NCBI GenBank assembly: GCA_964036045.1
Contig: OZ038383.1
Location: forward strand, 11,362,430 to 11,426,429
Reading direction: 5' to 3'
DNA length: 64,000 nt
DNA from: Eutreptiella sp. 'Long Island Sound 2002'
Lineage: Eukaryota; Euglenozoa; Euglenophyceae; Eutreptiales; Eutreptiaceae
Shown: positions 31,490 to 41,736 of the stretch, piece by piece
Position numbering within the stretch: the stretch's first letter is position 1
Layout of the letters: each line of letters begins with the position of its first letter
The notes under the pieces: generated by a model
What the model was told of the DNA's origin: nothing
Seen by the model: the letters and a program-made list of their open reading frames with translations, nothing else
Database searches by the model: none
Made by a program: the position numbers and the translations under genes

Positions 31490-32372
31490 GCAGTAAGTCC
31501 TAGCGTGCTGGCACTGAGAAGCAAGCAGGGGAGAGATATCTCCCCTCGCGTAGCGACTCAACCAGAAAAGGGACGCACCACATCGTCAAGCGCCCGGACC
31601 AAGCCGGGATAAGGGTGCCAGCAAGGGGCCCATCACACCTCCACCCAACATGGGGCAACAACCTCAACCCAGCAACAACTTGCTCCTATGTGGAGGTGCT
31701 CCGGAGAGTCGCGCCAACAAGTGGGCAGCCAACCATGGCAAGTGGCCCGCCCCACAACTCCCGCCACAACCCATACCCGTGGGCGCCATCGGTCGGAAAG
31801 GGGACACAACACGTGCAACAACGGCGTACAAGAGAGGGTAGGGGGTTCGTGTTGCGCATGCCAAAGGAAGGACTAAGCGCGGGAACTTGGAGGCGAAAGG
31901 TTGGTATGTGCCCCCGTGGGGAAATGACCCCACAAGTGGACATCCCAGGGCCCACCCGCCGCCGCTAGGGAGAGGTACCTCACCGCCGGCTTGGGATGGC
32001 CGCTTGGGCGCACCTGGCCAACGGCGAAGGCAGTTGCCTTCCTCTGCGTGGACTCGACGCAGAGAAGTGAAACAGGGCAAGTCCGGGGGCTCCGTTGGCA
32101 CAACCGACCAAGGGAAAGGGAAGGGAAGGAGTGTGGTGAGGCCGATGGGTTCCACGGCCTATGGAGGGAAAGATCAAGGGAAAGGAAAGGGACGTAGAGA
32201 GGGAAGGTCAGCACAGGGTGGAAGAGGAAGGTCACAGGGTGGTGAGAGGCCGATGGGCACCACCGCCTATGGAGGGATAGGGTCTAAGGGAAGGGCGGCG
32301 AATGGCGATCGGCCAGTGGGCGCCGCCAGCTGCAGTCGAGACAACACACCATGGCGTCATGCCAAAATCCCC
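31490..32372 (+). mobile_element. Family A copy, ~880 bp
   Basis: It starts at GGCAGTAAGTCC and shares, in order, the AACCAGAAAAGGGACGCACC, CCTATGTGGAGGT, GCCAAAGGAAGGACTAAGCG, GGTACCTCACCGCC and GCGATCGGCCAGT landmarks with the copies at 36.0 and 37.7 kb. It ends at CATGCCAAAATCCCCCCC. Translations hold RSYVEV-like and Gly/Lys-rich strings, but frames are broken between copies. Confidence 0.92.
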
Positions 32373-32485
32373 CCCGGAGTGGACCCCTGCAAGGAGTAGA
32401 AGCTGGAAGGACCGGGTGAAGTGCGGAAGCCGCACCCACAGGCGACAAAGGTTCGTGAACACGCATGATTCCAAAGCCCGATGGC

Positions 32486-32655
32486 GTCAAGGTGACGGGG
32501 TGCAACATGTCAAGCGCAGTGTTGAGCACAAAGGCGCGACCCGGAACGCACCAAGGCATGGCCTAGGCCTTGAAGCAAGAGGGATCGAGACCGGGCGCCG
32601 AGGAACCATGGAGCCCAAGGGAAAGACAACCGCACGCCGCGAGAATGAAGTCCTG
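32486..32655 (+). repeat. Direct repeat B, left copy
   Basis: It shares AAGGTGACGGGGTGCAACAT, GAGCACAAAGGCGCGACCCG, GGCATGGCCTAGGCCTTGAA and GAGACCGGGCGCC with positions 35510-35680 at high identity. It lies immediately upstream of the JAMM/J-domain reading frame. Confidence 0.9.
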
Positions 32656-33038
32656 AGATCTTGAGATGGTTGCAAGGTCTAAGGAAAAAGAGAGCGGGAG
32701 GACGGGGCCATGAGAACCTAGAGCAGGATGTGGTGGAAGAAGAAAAGACAAAAGAACAACCAAGGCAAGAGGAGAGGAGAAATGTCCCTGACCAGGGAGA
32801 GCCACACCCATCTCAAGAAGTTGGGGCGGAGGGGATGGAGAAGGAGGTGATGGATGAAGAGCCAAGGCAAAAACCGGAAAAAAAGGAGGATGGCAACAAG
32901 ATGCAACACCCAACAGAAGTTGGAATCCATGTGTGAAAGGAAGCCCAAGAGAGGGGGCGGACAGAAGAGAAGGAGAACTCGAAGGAGGGTAATTTAGGAG
33001 GAGCAAAACCACAACCAAGGAAGGGTGAATGGCAAGTG

Positions 33039-33420
33039 GAGCTCCCCAAGGACATACTGGAGACATGGAACCAAGCAGTCTTGGAAGCAACAAGACAAGG
33101 GAAGGAGACCATGGGATTGTTGTGGGGGAAAAGGACACAAAATGGGGTCAAAGTAGGGGGTGTACATATACCCAGACACCACATACAAACAAGAAACCAT
33201 TGTACAGTGGGAGACGAAGCCCTCACGGAGGCGGTCAGTTGGGGCACATCCTTAGGAGGGAAATTGGTTGGTTGGATACACACGCATCCGGGACATTAGC
33301 CGGTGCTATCAGCCTTGGACGTGTGCACCTTCAACGCAATAGGCCAAACACTATGGTCAATCATTCCGGAAGGAGGCCCAGCAGTTGGTGTAGTGCAAAG
33401 TTGGACCTCACCAGCGGATG
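33039..33420 (+). pseudogene. JAMM/MPN domain with a stop codon inside its metal motif
   Basis: Landmarks match the AMSH/STAMBP class: GKETMGLLWGK (the conserved Glu), GGVHIPRH, then LVGWIHTHPGH, a TAG codon, and PVLSALDVCTF. Counting the stop as one residue gives exactly H-x-H-x(7)-S-x(2)-D, the JAMM zinc signature. The domain is therefore complete except for one nonsense codon, with Glu, both His, Ser and Asp all in place. LWSIIPEGGPAVGVVQSW follows where the family has its next strands. Confidence 0.82.
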
Positions 33421-33601
33421 GAGTGACGTGTACCCCGCTGAAAGGTGGCTTAAAGGCCTACACAATGTCGGCCTTGGGCACGGAGGTGGCAAACAAATGT
33501 GCCGCAATCCGCAGAAAGACTCCGGGAGTGGAACATCAGTATCATGAGCATATTGCTGGAGTATGGGATGATGATGACCCGCACCTAGACCCGCACCCAG
33601 T

Positions 33602-34471
33602 TTGGAGGGAGCAGGAGGAAGTGCCGCTGGTCCTCGTGGAGATGGAGGAAGGTGGTGTATGGACATGGGAAACAACAAGTGGTGGACCAAATGGTTGGGA
33701 ATGGGAAGCTCACCAAAGGAAAAGGAGAGCACAAAGCCCAACGATGACGAGGAGAGTGATAGCAACACAAGCAGCAACAGGACAACAAGCACGGGTGGAC
33801 CAGAAGCCTGGTCGCAAAAGCGCGGGCCCAAGCATGCATGTGGACTATGCTGCAGACCACTGAGGGCCAAAGAGGGAGCAGTGAGGTGCAGTCATGGACA
33901 TTGGATGCACTTGAAGTGTGCAGGAGTCACCGTCTCCCAGGCGAAGAAGGTGTTCCGCAGCAACAGGGTGTTCCAATGCAGGTGCAGAAAGGCAAGGGCA
34001 GCTAAATGGTTGCGGGAGGAAAGAGAGAGGCACAAGCGGAGGAGGAGAGAGCAACGCAACAACGCCAGGGAGGTAGGGGTGGCGCCGGAGGAACAACACC
34101 CCAAGCCACAAGCACGAGTTGACCCTGAGCAAAGCAACTCCGTGAGAGCGGAAGTGGTTGGGGTTGATGGCCATCGCGTTGTTATAGGGGGAAGAGTAGC
34201 ACTAACCGGCATGAGGGAAAAGGAACGAATTGGAGGGGAAGATAGGCAAGGTCGAAAGCATCATGAAGGAACAAGGAACAGTAAGAGTCCGAATGGATTG
34301 TGGCAGAAGGGTTTTGGTGTCATTGGAAAGGGTGAGGGTGCAAGAGGTGGAGCACACGAAGGACGCCGAGGACTCAAAATCGGCACAACAACAACATCAA
34401 GAGAAAGAAACAACAGGACATGCGGCGACGACGGACCAAGAACTGCATGGAGGAAAGGAGAAAAGGAGTGA
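33602..34471 (+). pseudogene. PHD/RING-like zinc finger with basic helix (second frame)
   Basis: After a Ser/Asn/Asp-rich linker, the frame shows CGLCCRPL, then GAVRCSHGHWMHLKCAGV and FQCRCRK. The Cys/His spacing resembles PHD-type fingers, including those in retroelement ORFs. A strongly basic segment (REERERHKRRRREQRNN) follows and could bind nucleic acid. The segment then reads HRVVIGGRVALTG, which continues in the other frame as GKIGKVESIM. Confidence 0.7.
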
Positions 34472-34574
34472 AGAAGGCGAGAAGGGAGGACAAGAAGAAC
34501 CACTGGAGCTATGGAATGGGGTGAGGCTAGTAGGGATGAGGCAGCCAGAGTTGGAGGGCCACAAGAGTTTGTAG
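34230..34574 (+). pseudogene. KOW/SH3-like segment and charged linker
   Basis: GKIGKVESIMKEQGTVRVRM followed by GRRVLVSLERVRV resembles the small beta-barrel that, in many protist proteins, reads G-x-x-G-x-V...V-x-x...G...V-x-x-x-x-L. Its first strand (GGRVALTG) is in the preceding frame, placing a frameshift near 34215-34240. A Glu/Gln/Lys-rich linker precedes the TAG at 34572. Confidence 0.5.
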
Positions 34575-34586
34575 GAGGAGATCTAC

Positions 34587-35309
34587 ATGGACAAAGTGCA
34601 AGTATTGCTAGTGGGAGGGATGCGCCAAGTAAAAGTGGACAAGAAGAAGGTGGTCCCGGAGGTAGTTGAGCCTGTTGAGGTGTTGCCCCCGGGTTTCGAA
34701 GGGTGGAGCTTTCCTGAGCAAATTGGAGTGGGTAGTGCACCCACCACGGAGGAAGTGAAGGCCGCTTACAAGAAGTGGGTGTTGCGGTTACACCCGGACA
34801 AAAACATGAACAATGTGGCCAAAGCCACCCACCTCTTCAAAAGGTTGACATCTGGCTACGACGAATGGAAGGGTGCGCCCGGGGTGGCACCGCTAAGGCC
34901 GGCCGAGGAACCACCCAACTACCAGTTCAACCCCACATACTTCAGGTCCAAGATCTGCAACCCCACAAGCTCGGCGGGGCAAACGGCTTTGGAGGAAGCG
35001 CAACCGAGTGCCAAAATCCCACAACCGGAGGACGACGGAGAGGGTTTTTGGTCATTCTTGTGGAGAAGTAGAAGGTCCGGCCGTTCCGACCACGCGAGAG
35101 GAACGGGGGCTAGCTGGGGTGAGGGCACACCAAAGGGGGCACCGCCACCGGGAGCCGGAACACAACGGACCCGGCGCCTCATGTTCCACGAGAGGTTCCG
35201 GTGGCACACACACAACCTCCGCGATATCCAAGCGGACCGCATCCTTGCAGAGAAAAGGAGGAGAGGGTGGTTCTCGGACTACCCAGAGGCAGGAAGCAAT
35301 ATGTACTGA
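34587..35309 (+). pseudogene. DnaJ (J) domain segment
   Basis: EEVKAAYKKWVLRLHPDKN carries the HPD signature between helices II and III, and ATHLFKRLTSGYDEW fits helix III. It lacks the usual DnaJ Gly/Phe and Cys-rich regions, so it is a type III (J-domain only) arrangement. The 3' part ends RGWFSDYP before a TGA at 35307; protein-like sequence resumes in frame (QVYKVQVPASSVWVPEVRRW) to 35465. Confidence 0.75.
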
Positions 35310-35509
35310 TTGGCACCTGACCAGGTGTACAAAGTACAAGTGCCAGCCTCAAGCGTGTGGGTGCCGGAGGTGAGACGTTGGGAGCTGGAGGTGTTTATCA
35401 TCGGGGAGGGCATCAACTTCACGGTGGAGGATACAACGAGGTTGATGGAAAGCCCCATGCTCGGGTGAAAAAGGTGTGCGGATGCGCACGGTCACGAAGT
35501 CCCAACAGT

Positions 35510-35680
35510 GACAAGGTGACGGGGTGCAACATGTTCAACGTAGTGCCGAGCACAAAGGCGCGACCCGGAACACAACATGGCATGGCCTAGGCCTTGAAGC
35601 AAGAGGGACCGAGACCGGGCGCCAAGCGACCAGGGAACCCAAGGGACGGGCAACCCCGTGCCGTGGGAAGGAAGATGAAT
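35510..35680 (+). repeat. Direct repeat B, right copy
   Basis: Same landmarks and orientation as 32486-32655, about 3.0 kb away. It begins some 45 bp after the end of the JAMM/J-domain frame. The two copies differ by scattered substitutions and short indels. Confidence 0.9.
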
Positions 35681-36036
35681 GGAAAAGCAAAAAGCCCGAT
35701 GGAAAAGAGAGTCTCACTCCATGGACACGGCTTAGGTGGGGAGGAGAAGATCCTCCAGCCACCAAGACTTACACCGGGGAGCCGCGGCCCCCCGTGATAC
35801 AGCAACAAGGCACAACAAAGTGGTCCGAGGTACGGCCGAGGACGGGCCTCCGGACCCCCCTGCCCAATGGAAACGGCGCCGCGGTCTCCATTGGATGCGC
35901 CCCGACTACTACAACGCGCAGCGAGCTTTCTCGCCGGCGGAGTAGGGGGCAAGGCCAAACACCTGGCAGGGGGAAGGCAACCCCCGCACTTTTTGAGCCA
36001 GGGTGGTGACCGACACCAACCATAAAAACCCAATGA

Positions 36037-37128
36037 AGTCAACACGTGCACCGAGTCCTTCTCAGGGGGTCCAACGGGGCCTCAGTGAGATGACCGATGT
36101 GGCAACGCAAGCCCACCGGGGGCCGCGCTCTCAAGGGAGTGACCACGGCAGTAAGTCCCGGCGTGCTGGCACTGAGAAGCGAGCAAGGGAGAGACATCTT
36201 CGCTCGCGTACCGACTCAACCAGGAAAGGGACGAACCACATTGTCAAGCGCCCGGACCAAGCCGGGATAAGGGTGCCGGCAAGGGGCCCATCACACCTCC
36301 ACCCAACACGGGGCACTAACCTCAACCCAGCAACAACTCGCTCCTATGTGGAGGTGGTCTGGGGAGTCACGCCAACAAGTGGGCAGCCAACCATGGCAAC
36401 TGGCCCACCCCGCAACACCCGCTACATCCCACTCCCCCGCGCAGCACCCGTCCTCTCCCACTCCTCAACCCACAGCACACACCGCGCCGCCCAACACCCA
36501 CCACGGGGTGGAGCCGCCTGCTCCCACCCAACAACGGACAACACCCACCACAATCCATACCCGTGGGCGCCATGCGCGGCTAAGGGGACGCGCAGCAAAG
36601 GCACGAAGGAGAGGGTAAGGTGTTCGTGTTGCGCTCGCCAAAGGAAGGACTGAGCGCAAGAACTTGGAGGCGAAAGGTTGTTATGTGCCCCCATCGGGGA
36701 AATGACCCCGCAAGTGGTCGTCCCAGGGCCTCACTGCCGGCTTCGGATGGCCGCTTGGACGCACCTGGCCAACGGCGAAGGCATTTGCCTTCCTCTGCGT
36801 GGACTTGACACAGAGAAGTGAAACAGGGCAAGTCCGGGGGCTCCGTTGGCACAACCGACCAAGGGAATGGAAAGGGAAGGGATGGTGAGAGGCTGATGGG
36901 CACCACGGCCTATGGAGGGGAAGGCCAAGGGAAAGGAAAGGGAAGGGGAGAGGGAAGGTTAGGGTAGGGAGGAAGAAGAAGGTCACAGGGTGGTGAGAGG
37001 CGGATGGGCACCACCGCCTATGGAGGGAAAGGGTCCAAGGGAAGGGCGGCGAATGGCGATCGGCCAGTGGGCGCTGCCAGCTGCAGACGAGAACAAGACA
37101 CCCTGGCGTCATGCCAACCCCCCTCCTC
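36037..37128 (+). mobile_element. Family A copy, ~1.09 kb, longest
   Basis: It starts near ACACGTGCACCGAGTCCTTC, about 100 bp further 5' than the 31.49-kb copy, and ends at CATGCCAACCCCCC. It has an extra ~150-bp segment (about 36440-36580, CCCACTCCTCAACCCACAGC...). It lacks the short GGGAGAGGTACCTCACC stretch, so copies differ by internal indels as well as 5' length. Confidence 0.9.
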
Positions 37129-37344
37129 CCCCGGTACGCCACCCCCCACCACCCTACCCATGCACCTCTTGCGTGCAAATCCAACCCTTCTAGCAGCACC
37201 ACCGGTGCCTTGCCGGAACACAACTCGGAAATGGGTGACAATGAGTCGTTTTTTGGAAATCTAAGTGGGAAAATGGTGATAAGCCACCTCCGAAAAGGTG
37301 GAAAATGGTGGTTTTCAGTGTTAATTGGACACAGGGCGGCGTCG

Positions 37345-37440
37345 GAGGAAAAATGGGGGTAAAGGGGGAAAATGGGCGAAAGTGGGAGAAAATGGGGGAA
37401 AGTGGGGAAGAATAGGGCAGAAGTTGGGGATACATGGGGG
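37345..37440. repeat. Purine-rich (GGGGGAAAATGGG) tract
   Basis: The plus strand is almost purely G/A with occasional T, built from phrases such as GGGGGAAAATGGGCGAAAGT. A C/T-rich counterpart built from CCCCCATTTTCCC lies at 37605-37697. Confidence 0.8.
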
Positions 37441-37604
37441 GGGGATGAAGGGTTCGCATGCATTCTATGGGTCCCATTTCACAGTTTTGCCCATTTTCTC
37501 CCATGGTCCATGTGCACCCATACAAAGGGGTGCATCACATTCCGCTGAAGGTTGTCCGCGGCCCATAGATGGGTTGGGTATCAGCTGGCTGGTGCTCCAA
37601 TTTT

Positions 37605-37697
37605 TCCCTAGTCTCCACATTTTTTTCCATCCCCCCCCCATTTTCCAACATCTTTTCCCCCATCCCCCCCCCCCCATTTTCCCCCATTCCCCCCCAT
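37605..37697. repeat. Pyrimidine-rich (CCCCCATTTT) tract
   Basis: Complementary in composition to the tract at 37345-37440. It directly abuts the 5' start of the next family A copy. A similar tract follows the 3' end of that copy (38690-38755). Confidence 0.8.
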
Positions 37698-38690
37698 GTC
37701 CTCTACACGTGCACCGAGTGCTTCTCGGGGGGTCCAATGGGGCCTCAGCGAGATGCCCGATGTGGCAACGCAAGCCCACCGGGAGCCGCGCTCTCAAGGG
37801 AGTGACCACGGCAGTAAGTCCCAGCGTGGTGGCACTGAGAAGCGAGCAGGGGAGAGACTCCTTCCCTCGCGTAGCAACTCAACCAGAAAAGGGACGCACC
37901 ACGTCGTCAAGCGCCCGGACCAAGCCGGGAGAAGGGGGCCAGCAAGGGGCCCTACGCACCTCCACCCAACACGGGACACCACCGTCAACCCAACAACAAC
38001 TCGCTCCTATGTTGAGGTGGTCCGGGGAGTCGCGCAACGAAGTGGGCGGCCAGCGACGGTAAGAGGCCCACCCCACGTCACCCGCTACATCCTACTCCCC
38101 CGTGCACCCACGCATCCCCCACAACCCCCGTCCGCGCAGCAAAGGCATGAAGGAGAGGGTAGGGGGTTTGTGTTGCGCTCGCCAAAGGAAGGACTGAGCG
38201 CGGGAACTTGGAGGAGAAAGGTTGTTATGTGCCCCCGTCGGGGAAACGACCCCGCAAGTGGCTATCCCAGGGCCCACCAACCGCCGTTGGGGAGAGGTAC
38301 CTCACCGCCGGCTTGGGATGGCCGCTTGGACGCACCTGGCCAACGGCGAAGGCATTTGCCTTCCTCTGCGTGGACTCCACGCAGAGAAGTGAAACAGGGC
38401 AAGTCCGGGGGCTCCGTTGGCACAACCGACCAAGGGAAAGGGAAGGGAAGGAGTGTGGTGAGGCCGATGGGCACGGTGGCCTACAGAGGGAAAGGCCAAG
38501 GGAAGGGAAAGGGGAGGGGAGAGGGAAGGTTAGGGCAAGGAGGAAGAGGAAGGTCAAAGGGTGGTGAGAAGCTGATGGGCACCACCGCCTATGGAGGGAA
38601 AGGGTCCAAGGGAAGGGCAGCGAATGGCGATCGGCCAGTAGGCGCCGCCAGCTGCAGACGAGATCATCACACCATGGCGTCATGCCAAAA
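37697..38690 (+). mobile_element. Family A copy, ~1.0 kb, with the longest open frame
   Basis: It starts at the CACGTGCACCGAGTGC equivalent of the 36.04-kb copy and ends at CATGCCAAAATCCCCCCC. One frame (37696-38769) is open across the whole copy. It yields a Pro/Arg/Gly-rich protein with RSYVEVVRG and GKGQGKGKGRGEG strings, typical of low-complexity nucleic-acid-binding ORF1-like products. Because the other copies break this frame, coding is unproven. Confidence 0.85.
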
Positions 38691-38755
38691 TCCCCCCCAT
38701 GTCCCCCATTTCCCCCCATTCCCCCCCATTTTACCTATTTCCCCATTTTCCTTTG

Positions 38756-39670
38756 GGAACATTGTCTAGAATCTTATTGCTGTCCATGTCGGGAATTATT
38801 AGGCCTTGTTCTAGTGCACCTCATGTGCACCAAATCCCCCATGTGCCTCGTGAAATGCGGCACGCAGATCCAGCGGAACTATGGAGGTGAATGCGCTTGT
38901 ACCAGTGTGCTTGTGAGTGCCCTCCACCCCCCCCAACAGGTCACTCAAACGTCCCTCTTTTGTGACAGAAAGGTACTTATGCCGTGGTAGGCCAGACAAG
39001 CTGTTTTCCCTACATATTGTGCTGATCGTTGCGCGCTTGCCACCAGGCCTCAACACAGATTTCCACCTGTAGCTTGGTGCACACGAGGGGCAGTGAGGGT
39101 ACAGGTGGTGGAGGTGCTAATTTAGGGTTGGGGTGCACCCACCAACAGATGAGTAGCGTCCACCGAAAGTGTTGCACAATGGACACCCAATCATTAAGGC
39201 AACCCGTCGAGGGTTGTGGTGCACCTGCCAAAAGTTGAGCGATGTTCGCCATCGTTGGGCCCCCATGAATGCCACAGTCCCACAAATAGCGCCATGCCAG
39301 TGCAAGCCCTCGCACCGTACTAGATCTGCGCACTTCATTAGAGGGGGAGGGGGGTCATGGGATCTGGTCTTTTCGGGGGCTTGTGCCCCTTTTGGCGAGC
39401 GCGTGACTGAGGCTTGATGTTGTTGGTCATATGGGAAGATGGTGTGTTTTGGTGGTAAGCTGTATGTTTTGTTGTGCAATGCCAAAGGGAGGTCCTCCCC
39501 CTGTGGCGCGCCTTTGGAACAACCCCCCCCCCAAAAAAATGCAATTCTGCATCATTCTGAAAATCCTCAATGGCTCCAGACAACGGGTCCCAGTCAGCCT
39601 CCAATCCAACCTCCCTAGCAACTGTCCCACACCTAACGTCTACATATGTAATTGGACGCCAAGTTGGTGA
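38756..39670. other. No intact gene recognised
   Basis: GC-rich sequence with a poly-C/A run at 39521-39538. A minus-strand ORF (39117-39485) with several Cys, His and Trp looks protein-like. It could belong to the retroelement debris that includes 39671-39766, but no motif confirms it. Confidence 0.35.
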
Positions 39671-39766
39671 TGTGCCCATGCCATGGGTTTGCCCATTGTC
39701 CCGGAGTTGGCGGTTTGGGGGCTAATTGCATTTGTGTACCTAGATGACATTTTGGCGATGGGTTAA
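39671..39766 (+). pseudogene. Reverse-transcriptase fragment with YLDD
   Basis: A short frame between in-frame stops reads ...GLIAFVYLDDILAMG. YLDD is the catalytic motif C of retrotransposon reverse transcriptases, and the FVYLDDIL context is typical of Ty3- and DIRS-type elements. No further RT motifs could be joined upstream or downstream, so this is a scrap. Confidence 0.5.
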
Positions 39767-39769
39767 AGG

Positions 39770-40585
39770 GGGGTGGGGCTGACGCTGCAGGCGGGGGTTG
39801 TGGCTGGTGCCCTCGTGGCAGCGGGGGGCATGGCAAGCAGGGGTAACTTGGATGGGAACTTTTTTTGATTTCAGGTCCATTGCCAAGGTTAAGTGGCATG
39901 CACTACTCGCCAGATGATTTCAACTGACATGTGGGCAATGTGTTCATAAGAGACCGTTGAAGTTTTGCTGGGCAGCTTCTGTGGTTTGGGTGCCATTGTC
40001 GTTTTTGGGGGGGGCTATTCGTTCATGGCTTCGGTATTGGCCACGAGATTGGGCTGCGTCTATCCTCTTTGATGGGCTCCGCAATGGCCAGGTATAGGGT
40101 GTCGCTGTATGGGGTGTGCGTGTGGAGACACAATGTGGCCCGTTGGATGAACGTGCACATAATCAGTGGGTCACTGAGTCTGGTGCAGTGTGGTGGGACT
40201 GGGGTTTGATCGATTTAGCGGGGGACAATTTTGGGTTGCTGCAATCCTGTGTTGGGGGGGGGGGTGTTGCAGTTCAGAGGCGTGTTATGCCTCGTCTTTC
40301 TTATATCTCATTGTGTGTGGTGGGCACATGGAGCCTACAATCCGGTGGACCCTTTTGGCCCATTGTGGTCCTGACTTGGAGGCAATGTCAGGGCTGTGCA
40401 GACTGGGGCAGAGTGCCGCCTTCGGCTGGCTATGGTGTGTGTGGGAGAAGGGGGGGGGGGGGGCGGCGAAATCCCTGAAGCATATTTGGACTATGCGGGT
40501 TCCTGCCCTTGGAAGGCTGCAATGGCATGCGGGTTGTTTGGTCCATAGCAGGGAACAGAAGTTGCTCGCCCCCGCCTCCGGTTAC
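39770..40585. other. Flank between the RT scrap and the satellite; no gene supported
   Basis: It contains several G runs (40254-40264, 40449-40463). Open frames in the plus strand over 40116-40690 lack domains. Confidence 0.45.
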
Positions 40586-41736
40586 CATGGGTTCTTGCCA
40601 AAACCCCCTCATACCACGCATGACGTGGATCGCCCCCCCACGGGGGTTGTTGGGGCGTGGAACACGCCGAGCGTGCCGAGAGCATGCTAACGACACCGCG
40701 ACTCACGTGGAGCTCCCAGTGAAGAAGATCTGGTACAGCGAGAGTGCGAGTACCCGCCACGACTCCGTAGCACTGCATCGCCAGGGGTATGGCATGCGGT
40801 GGACAGCTGAGCATGTGCCGATGGTGTTGAGGATGGTCTCGCGGCTTGGACCGGGCACCACCGTTGATGCTCCTGTTGAGCCGTAAACGTGTGACACGTG
40901 GGGGGAAGTGGTGACAGTCGTGCTGAGTTTACGCAGCTCACCCACACACGCGATGGAAGCACTCCGCCATGAGCATGAACGTGACCTCGTGGAGGTGAAG
41001 GATATTGCCGTATGGATCCTTAATGTTTTGGTCGACGCAACCCGCCACCATGGAGAAACGGAAACGGCGGACCAAAACAGCGGCTTGGTGGACCTTCACT
41101 GAAGGAAAGGGAAGGGAAGGGCAGCGAATGGCGATCAGCCAGTGGGCGCCGCCAGCTGCAGACAAGAATACAGTACCATGGCTTCTTGCCAAAACCCCCT
41201 CATACCACGCATGACGTGGATCGCCCCCCCACGGGGGCTGTTGGGGCGTGGAACACGCCGAGCGTGCCGAGAGCATGCTAACGACACCGCGACTCACGTG
41301 GAGCTCCCAGTGAAGAAGATCTGGTACAGCGAGAGTGCAAGTACCCGCCACGACTCCGTAGCACTGCATCGCCAGGGGTATGGCATGCGGTGGACAGCTG
41401 AGCATGTGCCGATGGTGTTGAGGATGGTCTCGCGGCTTGGACCGGGCACCACCGTTGACGCTCCTGTTGAGCCGTAAACGTGTGACACGTGGGGGGAAGT
41501 GGTGACAGTCGTGCTGAGTTTACGCAGCTCACCCACACACGCGATGGAAGCACTCCGCCATGAGCATGAACGTGACCTCGTGGAGGTGAAGGGTATTGCC
41601 GTATGGATCCTTAATGTTTTGGTCGACGCAACCCGCCACCATGGAGAAACGGAAACGGCGGACCAAAACAGCGGCTTGGTGGACCTTCACTGAAGGAAAG
41701 GGAAGGGAAGGGCAGCGAATGGCGATCAGCCAGTGG

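Larger units (their letters stand above)
32661..35465 (+). pseudogene. Broken multidomain gene: JAMM/MPN isopeptidase, PHD/RING-like finger, KOW/SH3-like segment, DnaJ domain
   Basis: One reading frame carries a charged N-terminus (from 32661), a JAMM domain (33050-33420), a KOW/SH3-like part (34230-34340), a J domain (34640-34870) and a C-terminal piece ending at the TGA at 35466. It is interrupted by stops at 32934 (TGA), 33297 (TAG), 34572 (TAG) and 35307 (TGA). The zinc-finger part (about 33700-34200) is in a second frame, so at least two frameshifts are needed. AMSH-like JAMM proteins cleave Lys63-linked ubiquitin, and J domains recruit Hsp70. I know of no protein with this combination. 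Introns might explain the frame changes, but convincing splice sites around the stops are absent. Flanking direct repeats suggest it was part of a mobile or duplicated unit. Confidence 0.75.

Noticed and set aside
32934-35309. Stop codons in the JAMM/J-domain frame as evidence of a reassigned genetic code or of C-to-T hypermutation
   Set aside because: Both TGA and TAG occur, frameshifts are also needed, and the channel gene ends normally at TGA. Any TAG or TGA can be written as C-to-T from CAG or CGA, so the pattern is not diagnostic.
31490-38690. Family A as an LTR retrotransposon
   Set aside because: No integrase, protease or paired LTRs were seen; the copies share a 3' end and differ at the 5' end instead.
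37696-38769. 357-codon ORF in a family A copy as a functional protein
   Set aside because: The frame is open only in this copy; the equivalent frames in the other copies are broken, and composition is low-complexity Pro/Arg/Gly.
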